Shown here piece after piece: positions 23,112-35,247 of a stretch of DNA of 64,000 bases. Position numbers and translations under genes: made by a program. Within the stretch, counting starts at the first letter, position 1, and each line of letters begins with the position of its first letter. The notes under the pieces are model-generated. The model did no database searches and was not told the origin of the DNA. It saw nothing but the letters and a program-made list of their open reading frames with translations. The stretch comes from Asterella californica (lineage: Eukaryota > Streptophyta > Marchantiopsida > Marchantiales > Aytoniaceae). Location: contig JAYKYS010000004.1 in assembly GCA_036924285.1 (NCBI GenBank), positions 930,001-994,000 on the forward strand, in the 5' to 3' direction.

Positions 23112-23225
23112 GACAGTTGTCGTGCGCATACGCATTGCTACACAACATACATCGCTGTCAGAGATACACCACACATACACATAACAAATGGACGATCTCA
23201 TACACATACACAAGTGTACCACAAT
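23112..23225 (+). repeat. Direct repeat copy 1 (114 bp)
   Basis: About 95% identical by eye to 23513-23626. The unit is rich in CA/ACAC (catacacatacacaagtgta). Each copy directly follows one arm of the neighbouring inverted repeat. Confidence 0.88.
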
Positions 23226-23340
23226 GATAAACAGTATGTACTCACTCCACCATGCCAACAGGCACTAAACAATCACTAAAGTCGAGCCAAATCCACTCTG
23301 TTCTCGCAAAGACTTCAGATTGCACTCACAAAGACTATCA

Positions 23341-23515
23341 ACCATAGCTAGGAGCTTGAAGGCTCAACTTGAAGGACTAAGACCTCCAAGCCCTACCTGC
23401 GAAATATACCCCTAGTGGGTCATCCCAAGAACTCGCCCTAACGGCACTAACGGCCCTACCGAGATTAGCCACTCCGCACTCGGTCAACCTAGCCGAGGTG
23501 CCAAACTGACGTGAC
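23341..23515 (-). repeat. Right arm of the inverted repeat
   Basis: Begins accatagctaggagct and ends gacgtgac, the reverse complement of the left arm at 22946-23110 with scattered differences and a short indel. Confidence 0.88.
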
Positions 23516-23626
23516 AGTTATTGTGTGCATACACATTGCTACACAACATACATCGCTGTCAGAGGTACACCACACATACACATAACACATGGACGATCTC
23601 ATACACATACACAAGTGTATCACAAT
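23513..23626 (+). repeat. Direct repeat copy 2 (114 bp)
   Basis: Same unit as 23112-23225. Further similar short repeats follow to about 24160, including two copies of a tcatcgatgttg(a/g)caag block near 23970 and 24090. Confidence 0.88.
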
Positions 23627-24099
23627 CGCCTCCCTAACTAACGGTTAGGTCCCTCTAACTGCAGATAGCTCCATATCCCAACTACGTGATATACACCTTC
23701 ATGGGTGCAAAGATCAAGAGGCCGGGTGCTACATCGTCCCATCGTTAGTCGCTTGTCTGCAAAGATCTAATCGGCTATCCTTGCTATATACATCGAGGAC
23801 AAACCTACCGTCCAGTAGGAACGACACTGAGAGGTGGAGTTAAACATGACATGTGTCAATCTCTCGAACAACCATCACACATCAACATACGGGCTGCTCC
23901 ATCAGCAGACCCACACAACATACATCTCAAGCGTGCGCGTACAACTGCTAAGCTTGGGTCAATGATACCATCGATGTTGACAAGACGACATGGTGCACAA
24001 TTACACACATGGTCCTTTCAAACAACACCATCATGGCCCTCTAACATGAGTACTCCAGAAGATAACACTGTTAAGCTAGGGTCAACTCTATCATCGATG

Positions 24100-24159
24100 T
24101 TGGCAAGATGACATGGCGCACTCGTCATGTCATCTTGCCAACATGACATGACGAGTGCG
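24100..24159. repeat. Two overlapping perfect palindromes
   Basis: 24100-24115 pairs with 24126-24141 (16 bp, 10-nt loop) and 24117-24133 pairs with 24143-24159 (17 bp, 9-nt loop). The two hairpins share bases, so only one can form at a time. They lie at the edge of the minus-strand gypsy remnant. Confidence 0.9.
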
Positions 24160-25364
24160 TCATGCGGTCACGTCCAACGTCGTTGATGCAGTCTGCTGTA
24201 GATACATATAATCACCAGGATGAAACTTGTGAATCGATGACCGGTAACCTCCTCCTCGAATAGTCGCATATCGCAATGTATCTCTATGCTGAGCAATCAC
24301 TAGATTCTCAAAAGTCATAGGCATAACTCTCCGAATGTCTCTGCTCGTTGAGAACATGCTCTCATCCACATATCCGGGTCATCAAGGTTCAGCACCTCAG
24401 TAGAATCACGACGAATGACGGAAGGTAGATCTGGATCTCGGCCATACAATAAAAAATACGGTGAGAAGGAAGCCAAAGACGCTTGTCGGCTAAAATGATA
24501 GTCCATAGTCAACTATAGTAACTGCACATCTCAGTCTCCCAAGTGGTCCTTCTGCAAGCCATACTTGCACAATCCTCTCGTCACCTTCTGAACTACCGTT
24601 TTCGTCAAACCATCCGCCTCAGGATGATCTCAAGATGTAGTCCGATGATCAATCAGCGCCTGATCACACAAGGTCTGAAACTCACCAAGAAACTTTGTAC
24701 CTTGGTCCATTAGCACTTCAGCTGGTGCTCCAAAACGATTCAACACTCGATCTAAGAACACATACGTCGTCTCTTCACTCGTCTTGTACGGTAATGCCAC
24801 CAACTCAATCCACTTGGAAAGTGCTCCATCATCACCAACACATACCGGTGATGATGTACGGTCAACGATTAAAGGTCCCGTAAAATCCAAACTTCAACGG
24901 TAACCCAACCCCATAATCGATAAGGGGTGTAACTGTGGAGTAGGAGCATTAAACGATGCTCGTACTTGATCACAAACCACACATCGTGCGACAAATTGTT
25001 GCACATCGACGTGCATACCACGCCACCAATACTGTCCTTGGAGTAAGCTGTGCGTACGCTTCACTCCAAAATGTCCCAACTCCTCATGAGCATGTTGTAC
25101 TAACTGTGCCTTCTGAGATGGATGTGGCACTATCCGTACTCTCTCATCATCTCACACTCAAAGTACATGTCGTCTTTCTCGTCAAAATCTCTTCGCTCGT
25201 TGAAAGACACGATCTCGCTCTTTGGCACTTACTGTGCCTACCACCACACTAGTACGTAGATACTCCATTACAGTCACATTGTCATGAATATCTCGCCACA
25301 TTGGTACATCATCTCCATCCTCAGGATCTGGAGACTCCTCATCTATTCTCTGACCAGTGTACAA
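24160..25364 (-). pseudogene. Ty3/gypsy integrase remnant
   Basis: Minus-strand pieces in order: a polyprotein linker, the zinc finger HAHEELGHFGVKRTHSLL with RCVVCDQ (HHCC), the core with VSMDFTGPL-type first Asp, VLMDQGTKFLGEFQ second Asp, DHPEADGLTKTVVQ, and the C-terminal FSPYFLLYGRDPDLPS and HKFHPGDYMYL. At the third catalytic position relatives read A-E-R and this copy reads T-K-T, so the Glu is lost. Stops and frameshifts split it into at least five frames. It belongs to a different gypsy lineage from the element at 12771. Its probable gag lies at 25890-26462. Confidence 0.82.
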
Positions 25365-25889
25365 TCAGGAGTCCCAACTTCACAGGGTTGTTCAGCATCC
25401 TGTATACTCCAAATCCTGTAAGAATCTTCGAAAGTGATCGAGCCAATTTGCTGTTATAGGTCGAAATAGCTGTCTGAGTACTAGAAACTGTCGCAATATC
25501 TTTGATCAGAACTTTTCTGTCCATATCTTGGTGTCAGAATTTGATCTCAAGCTGAAACTTCGTGTGTGTGCTCAGTGGGGCCTCTTTTACATGTAAGAGA
25601 AATTTAGAAGTCTGAACCATCATAGTTTTCCTCTTCTTGAGCGTTAAAGTTCACCGTCTGATCCTATTACTACCAGTTAGACCTGAACTTTGCCTTCTGA
25701 GTATATTAGACTTTCATACAGACCTGTATGAGTGTTCATAGTGCTCTGTTGTAACCTGAAAAGCCTATCCCTTGAGTAAACCACCACAACCAAAAGCCCA
25801 ACGCTTCTCTGAGTAGGCACTACACAGCCTTCACGGTTAAATCACAGTCAGAAGATTTCGCCCTTCCTAGAAAAACTCTCACCTTGACA
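25365..25889 (+). repeat. Diverged 3' part of a Ty3/gypsy LTR
   Basis: Clearly related to 13720-14251 of the 5' LTR: both carry caaatcctgtaagaa, gatcgagccaat, aggtcgaaatagctgtctg and the GACA end (25886-25889). The first two thirds are missing. It lies in plus orientation between the minus-strand gag and integrase remnants, replacing protease, RT and RNase H, so it marks an insertion or deletion in that element. Confidence 0.82.
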
Positions 25890-26462
25890 ACGTGGTACCT
25901 CCCTGCTGAACCCAGCAGTCACCACTCTCTCCTCCATCATGTTGAGCTCAATCCGCTCAACCAAACCAAAGACAACCGCCAAAGTTGGAGCGGTGTCTCT
26001 AAGAAGAGTCGCATCTGTAAATCTCCTGCGCAACTCTCAGTCCAGTATCTCATATCAGAACTGGACTGCTTGTGCTTCCATCACCTCTTGGGTAACGCTG
26101 ATCAACCGCCTTATGCGAGTAAACGCCTCGCGTAGGCTCTCTCTAGTCTTCCGCTGGAACTCCTACAGACTCCTCAACTTGTCGGTCCACACACCTTGAT
26201 AGTTCTTCCTCAAACAATGGAAGAGCTGAACCACAAGGTTAAACCCTGGTGGTATCCCGCTCATACTACCGCATGCTCCACTACTAGTGGACGCACCTCT
26301 GGTAGTAGATACTCCGCCACTCGTGGATGTATCATTGCTATTTGCACTCGAACTCACAAGTGCTACGTCTTTGGAAACTGCGTCAATAGTGATAGAGACG
26401 TAGTTGGGAGACCAATGATGTCCACAACTCAATCTCCACGCTGTAGTCCCGCTTGAACTCAT
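25890..26462 (-). pseudogene. Gag remnant of the minus-strand Ty3/gypsy element
   Basis: Starts with a Ser/Thr/Gly-rich segment, then CLRKNYQGVWTDKLRSL, KTRESLREAFTRIRRLISVT and ELRRRFTDATLLR in successive frames, like the capsid region of plant gypsy gag proteins. Stops and frame changes interrupt it. The orientation matches the integrase remnant at 24160-25364. Confidence 0.5.
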
Positions 26463-27600
26463 GGTAATCGTCCATAGACGGTCCCTCCAAGTGTTGAAAC
26501 AAACCTTTTTACGTCATGAAGGATGTGAACAGCTGTGGGTTCTGCAGCTGCTGCATATCGCACCAACTGTCGAACTCCTTGATGAAGTCATCTAGCTCAA
26601 TAGTTCTCACCATACCTGAGTATCATCGAGGCCCTTTTGTGATCTCATAGATCTCGTCTATGTCTTACAACATGGTGTGGTGACACTATGTGCGACTCCA
26701 ACCACGTCTCTAGCTGAATCGATGTATTTTGTCGATGAGACCGGTGCTACTGGTTGGTACCTTACACCACTATGTGTGAACCCACTACTTATTACAGCTG
26801 AATAACCTCCGTGGACCTCCGTGATGACAACTTCGTGTCAATCGCGAACAATGAGCTCTACTAGAGCGTCAAAACCCATCATCACACGTGACCAACCTGC
26901 CTAACCCTACTCCTACTGAGCTCACCTATCCCTTACTATGATGATCAAGATAAGGACAACATGTATCTGTCATCACCACAAACAACCTCTCAAGATCTGT
27001 TGGTCGCAAGTCCAACTTCATCGTGAGAGAAACAAAGATAGTCTGATTGGTCCGTAACTCTAGTCTCACTACCGTCAGCATACTGGAGTGAACTCACTCT
27101 GGAAATCAAGTGCCAACACAAGCAAACGCGGCGCACAAACAGGAAGTAGAATATGGAGGGTTTCCAACCACAAGAAGTCTAAACGATAACTCTCGACACT
27201 CAAACATGCACAAAAGATAAACCCAGTCTCATCCGGACTGATGTATCCTCTCCGGTGATCACATGCACAATTTATGACCACCAACTGTCATAACATGTAC
27301 CTAAGGTCTCTAACTAGATGTCCACACCTCCAAAAGCTCAGTGATAGCTCCATAAGTATCTACGTGATAGCTCTACTAGCTCACGCAAGATAACTATCAC
27401 CAACTGCTTCCATACGTGTATCTACGGTATAGACTACCACAACGACAGCTTCCTCCCAGTACTATGGGGTCGCCCAACCACTCCTGAACGTGCGAGAGAT
27501 GCGTGCGAAAAGATCTCTTACTACCTTAAACAAGTCCATAAATACTTGCACGCATCCCTAGAAGACACCAAGAGCTATTGGTCTAATGATAAAACCAAAG
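26463..27600. other. No recognisable feature
   Basis: Low-similarity sequence with only short frames on both strands. It probably continues the degenerate transposon landscape, but nothing supports a specific call. Confidence 0.35.
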
Positions 27601-27611
27601 CTAAGAGTTGG

Positions 27612-27655
27612 TAGTTAAGCACATTCTTCAGGAATAGTGTTGGGATGGGTGACCT
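27612..27655 (+). repeat. 5S rRNA-like internal promoter segment
   Basis: Contains AGTTAAGC (box A of plant 5S rRNA genes) and, 30 bases on from its start, GGATGGGTGACC (box C). In a plant 5S gene the offset is 31. The flanks do not match 5S rRNA, so this is not a 5S gene but a piece of a 5S-derived retroelement (Cassandra-type TRIM or SINE3) or a relic. Confidence 0.6.
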
Positions 27656-27659
27656 GATT

Positions 27660-28343
27660 TTACTCACTCCCACACCGCTGAAATTAGACTTAGCTCACGT
27701 ACGGACTCGAGCTCCGTCTCCTCACTCTTGCACTCCGTTCTCACGCCTTCGTACTCACGCACCACTGCTCCTCGAAGTCTCTAAACGCCTTCTAACCGCA
27801 ACACCATACCAACACCATCCTCCATACCGTAACACTCCCGCTCACTCTCCACTCCGCTTCGCTTGGAGTAGAGTAGAAACTCGAACCAAACGCGTTCAAG
27901 AAGGAAGCACACACAAATAGCAACTTTGGAAGTCGGTAACAACTCCACAAGGTCGAAATCTGTCAAATATGCATACGTAGGCGGGTTTACGTGAGATTTT
28001 GACCATCAGTGACCTTCTTTTTCTTCTAACTCTTTCGATCATTCACATCAAAAGGACATGGCAGTTCTGAAGCACCAAATCGGATGATTTTTGATGCGTT
28101 GGAATCGTCTTCTCTACATGCACCTACTGCACTTCTCACCACCAGAAATTTTTGACCCACGCCTACCCGACGTCCATTGACGCACATCTGCCGACCTCAA
28201 TTTGACCCAAAAAACTTGTCACAGGAAATTTCAGTACCACTTCCGCACTACCTCACCACAAATTCGACCAAGAACAGGTCCAAACACTACTAATCCACAC
28301 AACAATCAACCACACGAACAAAAAGAACCACTCCACGCACACG
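27660..28343. other. No recognisable gene
   Basis: C-rich sequence with a plus-strand frame at 27645-27920 lacking any domain. It may be the body of the 5S-derived element, which would then end against the diverged LTR at 28344. Confidence 0.3.
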
Positions 28344-29690
28344 CTGTCGCGCTACTTGACGGCTACATGTTACATTTCTACTCCGACACTTGAGTTTAGT
28401 AGTTCTAGAAGTTAGCTCATATTACTTATAGTCCTTTATATATGTTTGACACCTTTGCATACGGTGTTAACACTATTGTGTTATATATTTTGAGTCCTAG
28501 TAAAGTTGATAGTATGTTATCTATCTTGTTCAAGCACTCGTGCACTTGTGCAAGTGATTTCATGCTTATTTATGTTGTCAAAGTACATAACTTTAAGTCT
28601 ATCATGTGGATAGAGTTTAAGCTCAAGGGTTGTACTTACATGTCGCCCATGCATGCTTTCTAGCTTGTTTAAGTTATCTTTCAGGATTACGTGTTATTTT
28701 ACATGTCTTCATATGAAATTTAGGATTTATGCTGGCACTTTAGAGGCTTGACGTGATAACCTATGTGTGAAATTAAGTTACCACGTAGATTAAGACACAA
28801 AAAGACAAGAAGTGGAGCTATAGATTCTCATTGGTCTATTTTTATCTTTTGTGAAACTCTAAACTTAGAAGCAGAGGTCTTAAGGGGAGTTCGAGCTTTT
28901 GGTAAGGGCATGGAGAAATCTGTGAACACAAGAAGATAGAGCTCGTCGTGTCAGTCACTGTCAGTGAAAATTTAGATCGATTTGGAGTAATAAAGAAGGA
29001 GTTATGTCAAATTGAACTTCGGATTGAGTTGAAACTGCATCACTTTAGTTAATTTTGGAGTTTTGAGTGTCAATTCTAGCAGAAAAGAGATAATCGCTTC
29101 GACTGTCCCAAAAGTTTTATGTCATTTGAGTGATTGAGTAATTTAGAGCAACCGCTGAAGCAAAGGGGGTATGAAAAGCTCTCAATCTAGAGCAGCAACT
29201 TTTGAGAACGAGATCTGGAGAACTGTGTACAAACAGGAGGTCAAATTTCACAGAGATGTTCAGCATCCTGTAGACTCCAAATCCTGTAAGAATCATTGAA
29301 AGTGATCGAGCCAATTTTCTGTTATAGGTCGAAATAGTCATCTGGGTGTCAGAAATTGCCGTAATTTCTTTATTCAGAACGTTTCTGTTCATATCTCGGT
29401 GCTAGAATTTGATCTCAGGCTGAAACTTCGTGTGTGTTCAATAGGGTCTCTTTTGCATGTAGGAGGGTTTTAGAAGTATGAACCATCATATTTTTCCTCT
29501 CCTTGAGTGTTAAAGTTTATCGCTTGATCCTATTACTACTAGTTAGACCTGAAGTTCACTTTCTGAGCATATTAGAGGATCCTACACATATGCGTGAGTG
29601 TTTTTAGCGCCTGTTGTAACCTGAAAAGCCTATCTCTTGAGTAAACAATCACAGCCAGAAGCCCGACGCTTTCCTAGGTAGACGGATCAC
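28344..29690 (+). repeat. Diverged, nearly full-length LTR of the same Ty3 family
   Basis: Aligns with the 5' LTR from about its 49th base to near its end: ctgtcgcg, tttctactccgacacttga, tagaagttagctc, gtcgcccatgcatgctttct and caaatcctgtaagaa are shared. It lacks the terminal hairpin at the left and the last tens of bases at the right. It is much more diverged than the two LTRs of the complete element, so it represents an older insertion, now a solo or truncated LTR. Confidence 0.85.
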
Positions 29691-30095
29691 ACTACGACAG
29701 CGCGCATCCGCAAATCAAAAGTACCAACGGTCTGCCCACTCCAAAGATATCACCGACATAAATCCACGACCTGAAATTTCTCAATCAGACTTCGCGAATG
29801 ACACCATCCTCACCTGCAAAAGCCGAAACTAAAGTTAAAGTCGTCTTTGTCATCTTTCTCATTGACAAAGTGGTGCGTGACACCGAGTGGATACTTTGAG
29901 ACACGGACATTTGCATGAAGGTCACCTTCTTCTGCTTATTTCATTTGAACTTGCCTCTTTCGTTGTACAAAAGTCTTTTACTTGATCAGACTTTTTATCC
30001 GTGAAAGAGAGTTCTTTGGGAATGAGTCACGACTGATACTTCGACATCTTCCTAGATTGCGCACATACGTCGAGATTAAACCAATTAGGCTATGA
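29691..30095. other. No recognisable feature
   Basis: Non-coding between the diverged LTR and the following repeats. Confidence 0.35.
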
Positions 30096-30520
30096 CACAT
30101 GTGACATCTCAACAACTAAGCAAAATTTTAGACTTCATATCTTCAAGAGGAATTACGACTTCTAGACGGACAGTCGCTTTATTGTGAAATTGTTCACATG
30201 GCTGCCAGGTCAGCTTTGTCATCGGGAGAACAGTTGATTCTATGTATGATGTCCGAACAACTAAGCAAAATTTTAGACTTCATACCTTCAAAAGGAATTT
30301 CGGTCAGCTTTGTCATCGAGAGAACAGTCAATTATAGATATGATGTCTGTTCTAGCAAGAGTTGAAACTATGAGGTCCGATCAAGCAAGAAAGCTTTGTC
30401 GTCGGAACACATTCAATTCTAGGTATGATTTCCGATCAAGCAAGAGTTGAAACTATGAGGTCCGATCAAGCAAGAGTTGAAACTATGGGGTCCGTTCAAG
30501 CGAACTAAGCAAAAGAAGAT
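30096..30520. repeat. Degenerate tandem repeats
   Basis: A block of about 150 bp is repeated: caactaagcaaaattttaga recurs at about 30109 and 30259, each followed by a gtcagctttgtcatcg block. Downstream, the shorter unit aagagttgaaactatgaggt plus ccgatcaagc recurs three or more times. Non-coding. Confidence 0.8.
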
Positions 30521-32104
30521 GCCCTTCAAGCAAATCTCCGTTTGAAACATAAACAAGCAAGAAAATCATTGAGTAGCATAACGTTCTAGAAACTCTGCAG
30601 GCTCCATGCGAACAGCAGCCAGCAGCCAGCCTACACGGTGTGAAGAACGGGTATATCTGAACACCAGCCGGCAAGAGACTTCACGGTGTCAAGGACTGGT
30701 ATAAAGCACAGTCGTCGTACTTGATCCTTCTCATATTTGTGCTTATAAATTATCACAACGGGGCTCAAGTCAGATATCGGCGTGCAAACGTATCACACTA
30801 TTCACGGTGGGCCACTCTATATGCTGTAGCTGTCCTGGTTGTGGGTACATAAACGGGAATACAGATTTTGTACCTCTAAGAAGAAGAATTACATAGAGGA
30901 GACAGAAAAGAATTATATGCATGTGAAAGATGACATATAAAGCGAAAACTTACAATTCCTCTACTACGAAGATTCTACACTGAAACATACTCCATGAACG
31001 CGACTCGGTAGCTAAGGAAACAAGTGACAGATACCTGAACACACAATCAACGAGCCACAATCATACAGGAACAATCTCGGGCTCCAAAGAATTCAAGTTT
31101 CTATAGTTTGCTAGTTGTGATTTTAGCCCTTCCACCCCGTCTGGCCAGAAGATAATGAGTAAGAAGATGACATTTGGTAGTGCAGCGACAATCCCGTCAG
31201 TTCACTTTGATGGTAGCACACGTAACAAGAGAAATGCACCATATACTATACTCAAAGCCACAGGGGCTGCACTTTGTGAGCCGAGGAGTCGCATCAAGGT
31301 GGACAAGTAAAGTGACATGATGGCACGGAAATTCCTCGTTCAAAAATGAACAATGACACCTCAGGTCTTAGTCATATAAGAAAGTACACTATCATTCCTC
31401 CCAAAACTGCAACCAATTCACGAGGCATTACTCAGGAAGTACTGCTCGAATATCCGACGAGCTAATAGTCGCTGACAGATGAATTCAGACCATCAAAGTG
31501 TCAGTAGAGAAAAATTAGTAAGCTTCATAATAACTTACATGTCTCGTTTGAGGAACCTCGCAAGGATTAGTTGACAGTATTCAATCTAACTAATAGAGTA
31601 CGTTTGATATTGCAAGTGTTACAAGCACGATACAGACAAGCAGTAACAGCCCTTGCCGACACTAGTCTATGATACTTTCAGAATGGACAAACAAGTTGAT
31701 GCTCTCACCTCCAAGGCGAGCTTGCTCTCACGTCTAAACCACCTCTCATGAGAGTCCGTTTCATTTTATCTCTCGAGGGGCAAAATTATGAGCAAATATA
31801 AAAAGGATAATCATCCGACGTCGGTCTTGCAATACCATAGATTCAACAGCACAGCGTACGAGAGACAATGAGCATAGTACACCGGAAAATACAGATTCAT
31901 TGCATAGCGCCATACTTCCACTAGCTATTGCACTCAGACCCGACAATCTTATCAATCGAACGTTCTCCTCAGTATAGTTATAAGATGTCGTTCTAGAGCT
32001 AGTGAGAGCACAACACAACAACACAAGCGAGGCCGCGAGATCCTTCTGCAATATTTAGCACATGACGTGAGTTAATAACGCACGCCCATGACTGTGAGCT
32101 ATAG
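30521..32104. other. No recognisable gene
   Basis: Only short frames on either strand (for example 30483-30674 and 31761-32051, minus) without domains. Confidence 0.35.
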
Positions 32105-33435
32105 CTACATGTTTATCCAACCCAACCTCTAACACCTAAATCAGGAGGGGGAGATTTTCTATAGAGACAATGATCCTAATGATAGTGACAATCCAACCTC
32201 AAACACCTAAACCAACAGGGGAGAGATTTTCTACAGAGACAAGGACCTTAATGACAACGGCCTACAGAGACAAGGACTTTAATGACAGCAGCTTGCGGTC
32301 ACATTTACAGACTCAACAAGGACCTTCGACAGAAGCAAGGACCCTAATGACAGCCACCTGGTGGTAGCATTTACAGACTCAACAAGGACCCTAATGACAG
32401 CGGTCTAAACTATGACAGTTAAAGACCTTAAGCAAACGATCTACAACCGCATTTACAGACTCAACAAGGACCCTCTACAGAGACAAAGACTCTAATGATA
32501 AGGACCTACAGAGACAAGGATCCTAATGACAAACGCATTTAAAGACTCAACAAGGACCCTAAGGCAAGGACCCTAATGACAGCGGTCTGCAGTCGCATTT
32601 ACAGACTCAAGAAAGATAAGAGACAAGGACTCTAATGACAGAGGCTTACAAGACAAGGATCCTAATGACAGCGACAAGGACTCTAATGACAGGGGCCTAC
32701 AGAGACAAGGACCCTAATGACAATCGCATTTACAGATTCAACAAGGACCATAAGCAAGCGGTCTACAGAGGCAACGACCTTAATGACAGCGGCCTAAAAT
32801 ACGACTCTTAAGGATCCTAAGCAAGCGACCTACAGAGACAAAGACCTCAGTAACAAGGGCCTACAGAGACAAGGACTCTAATGACCGCAGCATGTGACTG
32901 CATTTACAACCACATTTATAGACTCACCAAGGACCCTAAGACAAGGACCCTAATGACGGCATGCAGCCACATTTACAGCCTCATTTACAGACTTAACAAG
33001 GACCTTCTACAGAGACAAGGACTCTAATGACAGCGGCAAGGATCCTAATGACAGGGGTTTATAGAGACAAAGATCTTAATGATAGGGGCCTACAGAGACA
33101 AAGACTCTAATGACAGTGACAAGGATCTTAAAGCAATGACATACAAAGATAAGGACTCTAATGACAGCGGCTTAAAGGCCGTTAAAGACATTAAGAAAAT
33201 AAGGAAACCTAATGACAACGGCCTAGAATGAGACTATTAAAGACCTTAAGCAAGCGACCTACATAGACAAGGACCTTAAGCAAGCAAGGACTCTAATTAC
33301 AGCGGCCTAAAATACAACAGTTAAGGACTCTAATGACATGGGTCTAAAGTGCGGCCGTTTTAAGCAAGCAAAGATCTTAATTACAGCGGTCGTTAAGGAC
33401 TCTAATGACAGGGGCCTAAAATGCAAAACGACCGC
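32105..33435 (+). repeat. Minisatellite array, about 1.3 kb
   Basis: Built from dozens of degenerate copies around gacaaggactctaatgacag plus cggcctacaga, roughly 30 bp per unit, mixed with a second motif gcatttacagactcaacaag. The left border carries a duplicated leader (ccaacctc-aacacctaaa-cagggg-gagattttct). Units vary in length and order, so it is an eroded array, and the copies are contiguous and variable, unlike a CRISPR array. Confidence 0.9.
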
Positions 33436-35247
33436 ACAGAAATAAAAATTAGAACCTGAGATTTCTCAGTTCTAATATGTAAGAATACCCGAGACGTTAC
33501 TTCACATCTATGTCAAACTCGTTGTCAAATTTCGCAAAGTAAGAAATTGACGTGAATCCTTACACAGACGCGACTGCCTGGTTCAGCACGTGGATCATGG
33601 GCTGTTTAACTTTTAAGGCGAGAGCAATATGCTAATGACGTAAGATCTCGATCGTTTCGGAGCCTGACCCGGTCGTTTGTTCAAGAGGATACATAAAGAC
33701 CGACTGCATTACCGGTTTCGTGACGGACGTCGATGAGTTTTTGGTAGTTTTTCTGCCATCTCGAACCAGATCAAAAAGCCGGATCTTTGACTGACTTAAA
33801 TTGTGTGACCGCACTAACCAACCTGAAACTATCCGTCTTGCTAACTCATCTAAAATATCATTTCTTTGCAGTCCGTCATTGCGACTGATTCTGAAAATCT
33901 GACACATAGTTGCTAGCGGTACCCTTTCACGACGCGCATGTGACTCAGTGAAAACTCACAACGACGAATTAAGCTAGCAGATTCTGCTAGCTTACTAAAA
34001 CTCTCGTATCATTAAAAAATAGTGTATGGAGTTAAGGGACTTCCAGATATATGTGAGAAATCAATCAGGATATTTTGGCATGAAAATAAAGTGAAGATAA
34101 TCCAGTTGTGTGAGAGTGAAGTTATGCCTTAGTTTTGCAGTCTTCCCAGGGACCTGGATCGCTACGCACTGAAATTCCTGACCAGCATTCAGTAATTTAA
34201 GCGTAAAGTCTGTAGTTGCAATGTAACAACATTGTTAAATTTAAGGTTATCAAGACTTTCTCAAGACCACATCAATAAAACATGTCAAGTACTAATCTCA
34301 ATGAATTATTTGCTTTGCTTGATGTCCATATCTTTCATTTGGTACAGCTAACGTAAGAATGTGACATGTATAACTTAGAGATAGGTGCACTCATATTATG
34401 TTCTTCATTATTAAAACCGGTGTGGTTTTGACATATGGGACCTTGAAATTCCGATTCATGATGACTCGAGTCCAAGAAGGTTCTATTCAGATCGTGAGCA
34501 ACAGTTCAAACTTCGAATCTGCGAATATGATCAGTGGCGATGGCTATACCTACAGTAGCAGGAGAACAAGATGGCTACTCTACAGTCCGCGACCGCACCA
34601 GATACAGCACCAGATACCACAGTCAAGTTTAGCGTTTGCGTAAGTCCCGGACGGAAAGCCGTGACTCGTGAGCAGCGCAGCAATGACACAGGTTGAGAAG
34701 TTTAGGCGGTCTGATCATTCCAGCAAGTCGAGTGATTGCTGTAGTCAATTCTGGTCTTTGGTTGCTCTTGACACATGAATGCAGTCATAGCCTCACAGGG
34801 GTTGCTGGATCCATCGTTCGACTGATTAATGTTGGATAGGTTTCTGGTCTTGGCTCGGTCGATGGTCGATCGGTGGAAGTTTGAAGTGGAAATAATCCTG
34901 CGCTGATCATTTTCCGTTTTCATTTACCGCTGGTGAAGTGGGAGGCCGCATCTCGAAGAAGTGCTCTACTTAGGTGAGAAGCCTCTTCTTCCTCGAGATT
35001 CTTAGCGGTCCTGTTTCCAGTTCTTTGATTAGTCTCGCAGCTCAACCAAAAACGCACAGAGATTGCCGGAACTCAGGCGGTCTTGATCGACATATGCGTT
35101 CTTCAGGAACTTGTGTCAAGATGTCATTGGAAGTACCAACTGTTGTGATTCGTATTTCGAAATTAAATATAGAGCAGGAAAGGATTCGAGGTTTCGAATT
35201 CTGGCAGGAACTGTTGTTGCAGGAATTATTGATTATCGTTTCACATA
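33436..35247. other. Spacer and probable 5' region of CPI1
   Basis: No domain found. A minus frame at 33632-33907 (91 codons) and plus frames at 34398-34643 and 34974-35315 are unrecognised. The last few hundred bases should hold the CPI1 promoter and 5' UTR. Confidence 0.4.

Noticed and set aside
27612..27655. A real 5S rRNA gene
   Set aside because: Only the internal promoter boxes match; the rest of the 5S sequence is absent.
32105..33435. CRISPR-like array
   Set aside because: Units are contiguous, variable and degenerate, without unique spacers, in a eukaryotic context.
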